Assembly: GCF_001591365.1 (NCBI RefSeq)
Contig: NZ_BCUT01000010.1
Location: 1-60,242, forward strand
DNA: 60,242 bases
Direction: 5' to 3'
DNA from: Variovorax paradoxus NBRC 15149
GTDB lineage: Bacteria > Pseudomonadota > Gammaproteobacteria > Burkholderiales > Burkholderiaceae_C
Numbering within the stretch: position 1 is the stretch's first letter; the number at the start of each line of letters is the position of its first letter. Below the pieces are notes generated by a model. The model made no database searches, was not told where the DNA came from, and saw only the letters and a list, made by a program, of their open reading frames with translations. Of this stretch, positions 26,710 through 34,903 are shown piece after piece. Made by a program: the position numbers and the translations under genes.

Positions 26710-28848
26710 ATGACGAGCGTGCAAAAGAACCTGTTGGTCGAACTCTTCGTCGAAGAGCTGCCGCCCAAGGCGCTGAAGAAACTCGGCGATGCCTTCGCCG
26801 GCGTGCTGCGCGACCAGCTCGTGGCCCAGGGGCTCGCCGAGCCCGCCTCGGTGCTCACGGCCTACGCGTCGCCGCGCCGCCTCGCTGCGCACCTCACGCA
26901 CGTGGCCGAGCGCGCCGCCGACAAGGCCGTCTCGCAAAAGCTCATGCCCGTGGCCGTGGGACTCGATGCCTCGGGCCAGCCCACGCCCGCGTTGCTGAAG
27001 CGCCTGGCCGCGCTGGGCGCCGACGCCTCGGCCGTGCCCGGCCTCAAGCGCGCGATGGACGGCAAGGCCGAAGCGCTGTTCTACGAAAGCACCGCCAAGG
27101 GCGCAACGCTGGCCGAAGGCCTGCAGAAGGCGCTGGCCGAGGCCATTGCCAAGCTGCCGATTCCCAAGGTGATGAGCTACCAGCTCGAAAGCGGCTGCGA
27201 GCTGCCCGGCTGGAGCAGCGTGAGCTTCGTGCGCCCCGCGCATGGCCTGGTGGCGCTGCATGGCGATGCCGTGGTGCCGGTCGAGGCGCTCGGCCTGAAG
27301 GCCGGCCGCGAAACCCACGGCCACCGCTTCGAGGCGGCCGTCGATCCGGTCGTGCTGCGCGACGCCAACAGCTATGCGCTGCAGATGCAGGACGAGGGCG
27401 CGGTCATCGCGAGCTTCGAAGCGCGCCGCACCGAGATCGCGCGCCAGCTCGCGGCCGCGGCCGTGCGGGTCGGCGGCGCTGCCGTGCCCATCCATGACGA
27501 CGCGCTGCTCGACGAAGTGACCGCGCTGGTCGAGCGGCCCAACGTGCTGGTCTGCAGCTTCGAGCGCGAATTCCTCGAAGTGCCGCAGGAGTGCCTCATC
27601 CTCACGATGAAGGCCAACCAGAAGTACTTTCCGCTGCTGGACGCCTCGAACCGGCTCACCAACAAGTTCCTGGTGGTCAGCAACATCAGCCCGGAAGATG
27701 CGAGCGCGGTGGTCGGCGGCAACGAGCGCGTGGTGCGTCCGCGCCTGGCCGACGCCAAGTTCTTCTTCGACCAGGACCGCAAGAAGTCGCTGGCCTCGCG
27801 CGTCGAATCGCTGGGCAAGGTGGTCTATCACAACAAGCTCGGCACCCAGGGCGAGCGCGTCGAACGCGTGATGCGCATTGCGCGCGGCATCGCCGAAAAG
27901 CTCGGCGGCGCCGCGCTCGTCGCGCATGCGGTGCAGGCCGCGCAGCTGGCCAAGGCCGACCTCGTGACCGACATGGTCGGCGAGTTCCCGGAGCTGCAGG
28001 GCACCATGGGCCGCTACTACGCGCTGCACGACGGCCTCGCTGCCGAAGTGGCCGACGCGATCGAAGACCACTACAAGCCGCGCTTTGCCGGCGACGAGCT
28101 GCCGCGCAACAGCGTGGGCCTGGTGGTCGCACTGGCCGACAAGCTCGAGACGCTGGTCGGCATGTTCGGCATCGGCAACCTGCCCACCGGCGACCGCGAT
28201 CCCTTCGCGCTGCGCCGCCATGCGCTCGGCGTGATCCGCATGCTGATCGAGAAAGACCTGCCGCTGAAGCTCGACGCGCTGCTGCAGGACGCCGCCGCGC
28301 AGTTCAAGGACATCGACGGCTTCGACACCGGCAAGGCCACGGCCGAGCTGCAGGACTTCATCCTCGACCGCCTGGCCGGCAGCCTGCGCGAGCAGGGCGC
28401 CAGCGCGCAGGAAGTCGACGCCGTGCTGGCGCCGCGGCCGCAGCGCCTGGGCGAGGTGCCCAAGCTGCTGGCGGCCGTGCGCGCCTTTGCCGCGCTGCCA
28501 GCCGCCGCCGCGCTGGCCGCCGCCAACAAGCGCATCGGCAACATCCTCAAGAAGGCGCCCGAGGCCGACGCGCACGTCAGCGAGCTGCTGCTGAAGGAGC
28601 CCGCCGAGAAGGCGCTGCATGCCGCCATGGCCGAGGTCGTGCCCGCCGCCAATGCCCAGTTCGATGCCGGCGACTACACCGCTTCGCTGCAGACCCTGGC
28701 CGCGCTGCGCGAGCCGGTCGATGCCTTCTTCGACGGCGTGATGGTCAATGCCGAGCAGGCCGACCTGCGCCTGAACCGGCTGGGCCTGCTGATGTCGCTG
28801 CACGCCGCGATGAACCGCGTGGCGCAGCTCGAGCGGCTGGCTGCTTGA
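26710..28848 (+). CDS. glyS: Glycyl-tRNA synthetase beta subunit
   Basis: A 712-residue beta subunit, providing tRNA recognition for the tetrameric bacterial GlyRS. It starts LLVELFVEELPPKALKKL and has the usual central HD-like section (DLVTDMVGEFPELQGTMGRYYALHDG) and C-terminal anticodon-binding helices. Length agrees with the family. It is the second gene of glyQ-glyS and is followed by gmhB after 37 bases. Confidence 0.97.
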   Translation: MTSVQKNLLVELFVEELPPKALKKLGDAFAGVLRDQLVAQGLAEPASVLTAYASPRRLAAHLTHVAERAADKAVSQKLMPVAVGLDASGQPTPALLKRLAALGADASAVPGLKRAMDGKAEALFYESTAKGATLAEGLQKALAEAIAKLPIPKVMSYQLESGCELPGWSSVSFVRPAHGLVALHGDAVVPVEALGLKAGRETHGHRFEAAVDPVVLRDANSYALQMQDEGAVIASFEARRTEIARQLAAAAVRVGGAAVPIHDDALLDEVTALVERPNVLVCSFEREFLEVPQECLILTMKANQKYFPLLDASNRLTNKFLVVSNISPEDASAVVGGNERVVRPRLADAKFFFDQDRKKSLASRVESLGKVVYHNKLGTQGERVERVMRIARGIAEKLGGAALVAHAVQAAQLAKADLVTDMVGEFPELQGTMGRYYALHDGLAAEVADAIEDHYKPRFAGDELPRNSVGLVVALADKLETLVGMFGIGNLPTGDRDPFALRRHALGVIRMLIEKDLPLKLDALLQDAAAQFKDIDGFDTGKATAELQDFILDRLAGSLREQGASAQEVDAVLAPRPQRLGEVPKLLAAVRAFAALPAAAALAAANKRIGNILKKAPEADAHVSELLLKEPAEKALHAAMAEVVPAANAQFDAGDYTASLQTLAALREPVDAFFDGVMVNAEQADLRLNRLGLLMSLHAAMNRVAQLERLAA

Positions 28849-28885
28849 TCATCCCCCCGGCGACCTCACGATGGGCGGCACTGCC

Positions 28886-29464
28886 ATGAAACTCGTCATC
28901 CTCGACCGCAACGGCACGATCAACGTGCACCGCGAAGACTTCGTCAAGAGCGACATCGAGTGGACGCCGCTGCCCGGTGCGCTCGAGGCCGTGGCCCGGC
29001 TCAACCATGCGGGCTGGCATGTGGTGATCGCGTCCAACCAGTCGGGCCTGGGCCGCGGGCTGTTCGACATGGCCTCGCTCAATGCCATGCACGCCAAGAT
29101 GCACAAGATGCTCGCGGCCGTGGGCGGGCGGGTCGATGCGGTCTTCTATTGCCCGCACAGCCCCGACGAGGGCTGCGATTGCCGCAAGCCCGCGCCGGGC
29201 CTGTTCCGCCAGATTGCCGACCGCTACGGCATCGACCTGAAGGACGTGCCCACCGCGGGCGACAGCCTGCGCGACCTGCAGGCCGGCGCGGCCGCCGGCT
29301 GCGAGCCGCACCTGCTGCTCACCGGCATGGGCGCGGCCTGCCGCGGCGTCGATCCGCTGCCCCCCGAATACCCGGCGAACACCGTGGTTCATGAGAACCT
29401 CGCCGCCTTTGTCGACTTTTTGCTTGCGCGCGAAGCGCAGGCTGCACTGCAGGTGGCTGTCTGA
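28886..29464 (+). CDS. gmhB: Heptose 1,7-bisphosphate 7-phosphatase, DRN variant
   Basis: A 192-residue HAD-family protein matching GmhB, which removes the 7-phosphate of D-glycero-manno-heptose bisphosphate for LPS inner core assembly. The nucleophile Asp7 is present, but the usual LDRDGT reads LDRNGT: the second Asp, normally the general acid/base, is Asn9 (codon aac). Other features are normal: SNQSGLGRG, zinc loop CPHSPDEGCDCRK and AGDSLRDL. Start is the ATG at 28886; another in-frame ATG lies at 28871. TGATG overlaps plsC. Whether this enzyme is active, changed in substrate, or misread at one base is open. Confidence 0.85.
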   Translation: MKLVILDRNGTINVHREDFVKSDIEWTPLPGALEAVARLNHAGWHVVIASNQSGLGRGLFDMASLNAMHAKMHKMLAAVGGRVDAVFYCPHSPDEGCDCRKPAPGLFRQIADRYGIDLKDVPTAGDSLRDLQAGAAAGCEPHLLLTGMGAACRGVDPLPPEYPANTVVHENLAAFVDFLLAREAQAALQVAV

Positions 29465-30240
29465 TGGCTTTTATCCGTTCCGTTGTCCATGCCCTGTGGA
29501 TGCTCGTCACCGTGGTGCCCTGGGGCATCATCATGTGCGTCAGTTCGCTCTGGAAGCGCGGCATTCCGCTCTACTGGATGGCGGTGCAGTGGCTCAGCTG
29601 GGCCATCGGCGGCGCGCGCGTGCTGCTGGGCATCCAGACGCGCGTGACCGGCATGGAAAACCTGCCCGCCGACAAGCTGGCCGGCGCAGTCCTGCTGGTG
29701 AAGCACCAGTCGACCTTCGAGACCTTCCTGATGCCCACGCTGATGCCGCATCCGCTGGCCTTCGTGTTCAAGAAGGAACTGATCTACGTGCCCTTCTTCG
29801 GCTGGGCGATGGCCCGGCTCGACATGATCCACATCGACCGCAGCCAGCGCGCGCAGGCCTTCAACAAGGTCGTGAACCAGGGCCGCAAGCTGCTGGCGCA
29901 GGGCATCTGGATCATCATGTTTCCCGAGGGCACCCGCATTCCGCGCGGCCAGAAGGGCACCTACAAGAGCGGCGGCACGCGCCTCGCATGCGAGACCGGC
30001 GTGCCGGTGATCCCGGTGGCCGTCACCTCGGCCAAGGTCTGGCCGCGCAAGGCCTTCATCAAGCGTCCCGGCGTGGTCGACGTGTCGATCGGCCCGGCCA
30101 TTCCCAGCGTGGGCCGCAAGCCCGACGAGCTGATGCGCGAGGTCGAGGCCTGGATCGAATCCGAGATGCGCCGGCTCGATCCCGAGGCCTACCGCGACAG
30201 CCTGCCGCTGCCGCAGGCGCCGCAAGAGGCGCTGAAGTAG
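29464..30240 (+). CDS. plsC: 1-acyl-sn-glycerol-3-phosphate acyltransferase
   Basis: A 258-residue inner-membrane acyltransferase making phosphatidic acid from lysophosphatidic acid. One or two N-terminal hydrophobic segments precede the catalytic motif KHQSTFE, an HX4E variant with His81 and Glu86 in place of the common HX4D. The FPEGTRIPRGQ acyl-acceptor motif and VPVIPVAV follow. Start overlaps the gmhB stop. The gmhB-plsC pairing downstream of glyS fits LPS and phospholipid supply. Confidence 0.93.
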   Translation: MAFIRSVVHALWMLVTVVPWGIIMCVSSLWKRGIPLYWMAVQWLSWAIGGARVLLGIQTRVTGMENLPADKLAGAVLLVKHQSTFETFLMPTLMPHPLAFVFKKELIYVPFFGWAMARLDMIHIDRSQRAQAFNKVVNQGRKLLAQGIWIIMFPEGTRIPRGQKGTYKSGGTRLACETGVPVIPVAVTSAKVWPRKAFIKRPGVVDVSIGPAIPSVGRKPDELMREVEAWIESEMRRLDPEAYRDSLPLPQAPQEALK

Positions 30241-30263
30241 TAGAAGAAAAGAAAGAGCCCGAG

Positions 30264-31244
30264 ATGCGGGGACTGCTTCAGTTCACGATGGACCTGTTCG
30301 AAGGGCTGGGCAACGAGTTTGCGCCGGCCAAGCCGAGCGAGCCGCGCGGCAAGAAGGTCCGGAAAAAGGCGGCGCCGCCGGCCGTGCCCGCACCCCCGGT
30401 GGCCGATGCGCAGCCAACAGGCAGGGCCGGAGACGCCGGTCCTGCGCAGCCCGCCGTCCCGCTGCGCGACACGCTCGCGCTCGCAAGCTTCGTGCACCCT
30501 GAGGCCACGCGCGAAGCGGTGCTGGGATCGGCGCGCGTGGCCTACGAGTTCAAGCGCGGCAAGCGCAAGACCATCGGCTTCGTGGTGGGCGCCGAAGGCC
30601 TGTCGGTGCGCGCGCCGCGCTGGGTCACGCTGCGCGACGTCGATGCCGCCATCCAGGAAAAGGCCGGCTGGATCCTGCGCAAGCTGCTGGAGACGCAGCA
30701 GCGCCACGCACGCGTCGAGGCCACGCGCATCGACTGGAAGGACGGCGCGGAGTTTCCCTTCATGGGCGAGAGGGTCGTGATCCGCCTCGATCCGAAGCAC
30801 GGCTTTGCAAGCGTCGGCGGCACGCTCGATGCAAGCGATGACGCCGCCGGCCCGCGCACTTTGCGCCTGGCCGTGGCGCAGAACGCCGAGGCCTCGCAGA
30901 TCCGCGATGCCGCCCAGGCCTGGCTCATGCGGCAGGCGCGCCGGCTGTTCATCGAGCGGCTCGACCATTTCGCGCCCCGGCTGGGAGTGCGGTGGCAGAA
31001 GCTGTCGCTGTCGAATGCCGCGACTCGCTGGGGAAGCGCGAGCGCGGATGGGTCGATCCGGCTGAACTGGCGGTTGATCCACTTTCGCCTGCCGGTGATC
31101 GACTATGTGGTGGCGCATGAGCTGGCGCATCTGCGGGTGATGGACCACTCGCAGCGGTTTTGGGACACGGTGGAGAGCGTGGTGCCGGACTATGACCTGC
31201 TGCGGCGGCAGCTCAAGGATGAGGCTGTGCCTCGGTGGTCTTGA
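30264..31244 (+). CDS. YgjP-like (DUF45) metal-dependent hydrolase
   Basis: A 326-residue protein. Residues about 15-70 are a Lys/Pro/Ala-rich, probably disordered linker; the rest is a DUF45/YgjP-type metallohydrolase with the zinc motif HELAH (His285, Glu286, His289) and a third candidate ligand His295 in MDHSQRFW. SNAATRWGSASADGSIRLNW is characteristic of this family. Function of the family is poorly defined (minigluzincin-like). Start at ATG 30264 with a purine-rich stretch before it; ATG 30288 is an alternative. A T-rich tract follows the stop at once, leading into the large palindrome. Confidence 0.85.
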   Translation: MRGLLQFTMDLFEGLGNEFAPAKPSEPRGKKVRKKAAPPAVPAPPVADAQPTGRAGDAGPAQPAVPLRDTLALASFVHPEATREAVLGSARVAYEFKRGKRKTIGFVVGAEGLSVRAPRWVTLRDVDAAIQEKAGWILRKLLETQQRHARVEATRIDWKDGAEFPFMGERVVIRLDPKHGFASVGGTLDASDDAAGPRTLRLAVAQNAEASQIRDAAQAWLMRQARRLFIERLDHFAPRLGVRWQKLSLSNAATRWGSASADGSIRLNWRLIHFRLPVIDYVVAHELAHLRVMDHSQRFWDTVESVVPDYDLLRRQLKDEAVPRWS

Positions 31245-31260
31245 GGTTTGTTTTTTTGTT

Positions 31261-31825
31261 TTCCGGGGCCGGGATTCCGCCCGGCGGCGGACTCACTTTC
31301 TTTTGCTTCGCCAAAAGAAAGTAAGCAAAGAAAAGGCGACCCCACTGTCTGCGACCCCTTCGCTGCGCTACGGGGCAACCTGCGGTGCTCGCGTTTCGCG
31401 GGGTCTCGCAGAACTCGCCTTCGGCTCAAACAGCTGCGAGCCCTGATCCGCGAAACGCTGCGCTCCTCGGCGCATACAGAGGGGAGGGCAAACCACACGG
31501 GCCTTTGCTTCGCTCGGCCACCAAGCCACCGCAGGCGCTGCGCGCCTGCGGTGGTTGGGCTGTTGGTATTGGGGCCGAGCGAAGCGAAGGCTGCCCGGCT
31601 CCCACCCCTTCTGTATGCGCCGAGGAGCGCAGATGGAGGCGGGATCAGGGCCGCAGCTGTTTGAGCCGAAGGCGAGTTCTGCGGACCCCCGCCGTAATCG
31701 AGCACCGCAGGTTGCCCGCAGCGAAGCGGAGGGACGCAGACAGCAGGGTCGCCTTTTCTTTGGCTACTTTCTTTTGGCGAAGCAAAAGAAAGTAGCTCGC
31801 CCGCCGGGGCGAGTCCCGGCCCCCC
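31261..31825. repeat. Near-palindromic repeat of about 565 bp
   Basis: No gene lies between 31245 and 31837. The left half (to about 31540) is repeated as an inverted copy in the right half. Exact blocks occur in mirror order: the 29 bases at 31295-31323, about 17 bases ending aggcgaccc, gcaacctgcggtgctcg, the 30 bases at 31408-31437 matching 31653-31682, and ctgcgctcctcggcgcatacaga with its complement. The centre is ccaccgcaggcg-ctgcg-cgcctgcggtgg (31526-31554). Each arm holds its own hairpin, actttcttttg-cttcgc-caaaagaaagt. The frames inside are short and look like no protein. From memory this kind of repeat is scattered in Burkholderiales genomes. Between convergent genes it could stop transcription both ways. 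Confidence 0.85.
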
Positions 31826-31837
31826 ACCTCAAAAAAA

Positions 31838-32608
31838 TCAGCGAGCGTGCGTAACCCCCCCATCCACCACCAGCGTAGACCCCATCACATAGTCCCCCGC
31901 CCGGGAGGCGAGATAAATGGCCGCCCCCGCCATGTCCTCCGGCACCCCGATGCGCCCCGCGGGAATCCGCTCCTTCACTTCATCGCCATGGTCGCGCGCG
32001 AGCTTGTTCATGTCCGAGGCAAACGCCCCGGGCGCGATCGCGCTCACCACGATCCGCTCCTGCGCGAGCCGCAGCGCCATGCGCCGCGTGAGCTGGATCA
32101 GGCCGGCCTTGCTTGCGGCATAGGAGTACGTCTCCTGCGGATTCACCGAGATGCCGTCGATGGACGCAATGTTGATCACCTTCGCGAGGTGGTCGGTCGC
32201 CGCCTTCTTGAGCATCGGCGTCAGCGCCTGGGTCAGGAAGAAGGGCGTCTTCAGGTTCAGGTCCACCACCTTGTCCCAGCCGCTCTCGGGAAATTCGTCG
32301 TACGGTGCACCCCAGGCCGCGCCCGCGTTGTTGACCAAGATGTCGAGCGCGTCTTCATGCTTCGCATAGGCAGCGACCAGCGCCTGCGCGCCTTCCAGCG
32401 TGGACACGTCGGCCGGCAGCGAGACGCAATGGCCGAAGGCCGAAAGCTCCTTGGCGGCCTGGTCGCAGGCCGCGGCCTTGCGGGCCGAGATGTACACGCG
32501 CGCGCCCTGGGCCAGGAAGCCCTCGGCAATCATGCGGCCGATGCCGCGCGAGCCGCCGGTGATCAAGGCGCTGCGGCCCTTCAGCGAGAAGAGTTGGGTG
32601 GTGTCCAT
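31838..32608 (-). CDS. SDR family oxidoreductase
   Basis: A 256-residue classical short-chain dehydrogenase. Cofactor motif TGGSRGIG near residues 18-25, NNAGAAWG, and the catalytic Ser/Tyr/Lys set in NIASIDGIS and YSYAASKAG. The C-terminal VDGG end is typical. AGGAG lies upstream of the ATG at 32608. Similar proteins include RhlG and 3-oxoacyl-ACP reductases, but the substrate is not evident. It stands alone; its 3' end runs straight into a T tract and the large palindrome. Confidence 0.9.
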   Translation of the reverse strand: MDTTQLFSLKGRSALITGGSRGIGRMIAEGFLAQGARVYISARKAAACDQAAKELSAFGHCVSLPADVSTLEGAQALVAAYAKHEDALDILVNNAGAAWGAPYDEFPESGWDKVVDLNLKTPFFLTQALTPMLKKAATDHLAKVINIASIDGISVNPQETYSYAASKAGLIQLTRRMALRLAQERIVVSAIAPGAFASDMNKLARDHGDEVKERIPAGRIGVPEDMAGAAIYLASRAGDYVMGSTLVVDGGVTHAR

Positions 32609-32675
32609 GGTGCAGGTGTCTCCTGAATGAAAGTTTTCAGGAAACGAGCTTAGTGCGCGGCGTGCCCGCGGGGCG

Positions 32676-33587
32676 TCACCTTGGCGGCAGTGCCAGGCTG
32701 CGCGGACTCGTGAAGCGGCGCAGCTCGCCGCTCACCGGATCCTGGAACGCCACCGACTTGGCCAGCAGCTGCAAGGGCTTGTCGAAGTCGTCGCTGTCGG
32801 GCGGCAGCAGCACGGGGTAGAACGGATCGTTGACGATCGGCATGCCCAGCGCCATGCAGTGCACCCGCAGCTGGTGCTTGCGGCCGGTGACCGGCGAGAG
32901 CCTCAGCAGGGCGTGGCCGCCCGCCGCCTGTTCCACGGCGATGCGCGTTTCCGAATTGGGCTCGCCGGCCTCTTCCTTCACGCGCATGAAATGGTCGTCG
33001 TCGACCAGCCGGCTGCGGTAGGTGCCGGGCACCGACGACACGCCCGGCTGCCACGGCACCACGGCCTCGTAGTGCTTGTCGATGCGGCGCTCGGGGAACA
33101 TGGCCTGGTAGGCGCCGCGCGTTTCGGGACGCACCGAGAACAGCACCAGCCCCGCGGTGCTGCGGTCGATGCGGTGCAGCGGCACCAGGTCGTCGAGCTT
33201 CAGCTTGCGCTTGAGCCGCACCAGCAGGCTCTCCTGCAGGTACTTGCCGGTGGGGGTCACGGGCAGGAACGGGGGCTTGTCCACGACCACGAGCTGGTCG
33301 TCCTGGAACAGCACCTGCTCGTCGAAGGGAATGCGCACCTCGGCATCGAGCGTGCGGTAGTAGTACACGCGCAATGGCGCCTGGTAGCGGCGCTGCGCGG
33401 TCACGGGGACGCCGTGCTCGTCGACCACGTCGCGGGCTTCCATGCGGGCCAGCCAGGCCTCGCGCGTGATTGCCGGAAAGCGTTCGATCAGGAACTCGGC
33501 GATGGTGGGCCATGCGCCTTGCGGAAGGCCGACGCAGCTCGGGCCGACGCCGTCGCGCGTGGGCAGGGGCAGGCGCTGGCCCGTCAT
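32676..33587 (-). CDS. RluA-type pseudouridine synthase
   Basis: A 303-residue RNA pseudouridine synthase of the RluA family. The catalytic Asp lies in HRIDRSTAGLVLF; VVVDKPPFLPVTPTG and the RKHQLRVH motif near the end are also typical. No S4 domain is obvious at the N terminus. The RNA target (23S rRNA or tRNA position) is not readable. Start overlaps the LRR kinase stop in ATGA, so it is the last gene of the MBL-kinase-synthase operon. Confidence 0.9.
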   Translation of the reverse strand: MTGQRLPLPTRDGVGPSCVGLPQGAWPTIAEFLIERFPAITREAWLARMEARDVVDEHGVPVTAQRRYQAPLRVYYYRTLDAEVRIPFDEQVLFQDDQLVVVDKPPFLPVTPTGKYLQESLLVRLKRKLKLDDLVPLHRIDRSTAGLVLFSVRPETRGAYQAMFPERRIDKHYEAVVPWQPGVSSVPGTYRSRLVDDDHFMRVKEEAGEPNSETRIAVEQAAGGHALLRLSPVTGRKHQLRVHCMALGMPIVNDPFYPVLLPPDSDDFDKPLQLLAKSVAFQDPVSGELRRFTSPRSLALPPR

Positions 33588-34894
33588 GGCGAGAGCTCGC
33601 CCTGGAGCAGCGCCAAGGCCTCGGCGAACGAGGGCCGCGCGGACGCATCGGCCTGCAGGCAGCGGTCCTTCAGCACCACGATGGTGTGCGGCGGCGCGTC
33701 GCTGCAGCGCTCGAGCAGTTCTTCCAGCAGGCAGCCGAAGGCGCGCATCTCCAGCCGCTGCAGTGCCTGGGCTTGCGCCGTGTCGAGTGCGCCCGTCATC
33801 CAGGCCGCACCGAAATCGCCGAGCAGTCCGCCGCCTTGCGCGTTCCAGAGGATGTTGTGTGCGTAGAGGTCGCCGTGCAGCATGCCGCGCGCATGCAGGT
33901 GCCGCATGGCGGACGCGATGTCGCGGGCCATGCGCAAGGCCACGGCGGAAGTCCACTGCGCATCGGCCGCATAGACGTCGCGCGTGCAGGACGCGAGGCT
34001 CGGCGGGCCGGCGAGCGTGCGGAAAGACGGATCCACCAGCGCCATGACGAGGCCCTGGGTGCCGTCCGGATGTCCATCGATCCGGCCTTGTGCGGCGATC
34101 AGTGTCGGATGCGCGCCGGCCGCGATGCTGGCGGCCATCTCGCTGTGCGGCCAGCCGTCGCTGGTGACCGCGCCCTTGAACAGCTTGACGGCCACCGGCC
34201 GCGACGCGGGGCCCAGCACCGCCTGGTGGATGACGCCCGATGCACCTTCGCCGAGCTTCTGTCCCAGCGCCAGGTCGCGCCAGTCGACATGCGGCACCGA
34301 CTGCGCGGCGATGGCTGCCTGCTCGGCCTGCATGTCAAAGGGGTTGCCTGCACCCGCGAGCCACGACAGGCGCGGCAGCGCCAGCAGCCATGCGGGCAGC
34401 GCCTCGAAGTTGTTGGCCGAAATGCGCAGCAGCTCGAGCCGGCCGCAGGCCGCCAGCGATTCCGGCAGCGCACGCAGCCGGTTGCCGGCCAGCATGAGCT
34501 TCTGCATGGCGGTGCATTGGCCCAGCGCCTCGGGCAGGGTCTCGATCTGGTTGTCCGTGAGGATCAGCCAGCGCAGCGACGGCAGCCGCAGCGCGGCGGC
34601 AGGCACGGTGCGGATGCGGTTGGCCTTGAATCCGACCATCTCCAGCGCCTGGCACTGGCCGATGGATTCGGGCAGCCGCGTGAAGCGGTTGTCGGAGCAG
34701 AACAGCACGCGCAGGCGGTGCAGCCGGCCGAGGTCGTCGGGCAATGCGTCGAGCGCATTGCCGGAGAGGTTCAGTGTCTCGAGCGAATCGGCCAGGTCGA
34801 AGATCTCGCGCGGAAACTCGGTGAGTCCGCACGAGAGATCGATTCGTCTTGCGCCTGCCAGCCGGCCCGCGCGCAGCTCAGCCAGCGTGTCCAT
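33584..34894 (-). CDS. Leucine-rich-repeat protein kinase
   Basis: A 436-residue fusion. Residues about 17-188 hold eight LRRs of 23 residues in the LxxLxLxxNxLxxLP pattern (for example SLETLNLSGNALDALPDDLG). A protein kinase domain follows at about 205-436: glycine loop GEGASG (215), Lys237 in VAVK, candidate helix-C Glu252, catalytic loop HGDLYAHN with Asp342 and Asn347, and Asp360 of DFG. The HRD Arg is Gly and the usual Lys two after the catalytic Asp is Tyr, so activity is likely but altered. No transmembrane segment or signal peptide. Nine bases follow the MBL gene stop, and the gene overlaps the pseudouridine synthase. Target unknown. Confidence 0.88.
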   Translation of the reverse strand: MDTLAELRAGRLAGARRIDLSCGLTEFPREIFDLADSLETLNLSGNALDALPDDLGRLHRLRVLFCSDNRFTRLPESIGQCQALEMVGFKANRIRTVPAAALRLPSLRWLILTDNQIETLPEALGQCTAMQKLMLAGNRLRALPESLAACGRLELLRISANNFEALPAWLLALPRLSWLAGAGNPFDMQAEQAAIAAQSVPHVDWRDLALGQKLGEGASGVIHQAVLGPASRPVAVKLFKGAVTSDGWPHSEMAASIAAGAHPTLIAAQGRIDGHPDGTQGLVMALVDPSFRTLAGPPSLASCTRDVYAADAQWTSAVALRMARDIASAMRHLHARGMLHGDLYAHNILWNAQGGGLLGDFGAAWMTGALDTAQAQALQRLEMRAFGCLLEELLERCSDAPPHTIVVLKDRCLQADASARPSFAEALALLQGELSP

Positions 34895-34903
34895 CCACCG
34901 AGT

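Noticed and set aside
31248..31854. Short frames inside the large palindrome (for example 31385-31795)
   Set aside because: Both arms give similar peptides only because the DNA is an inverted repeat; there is no start signal or family match.
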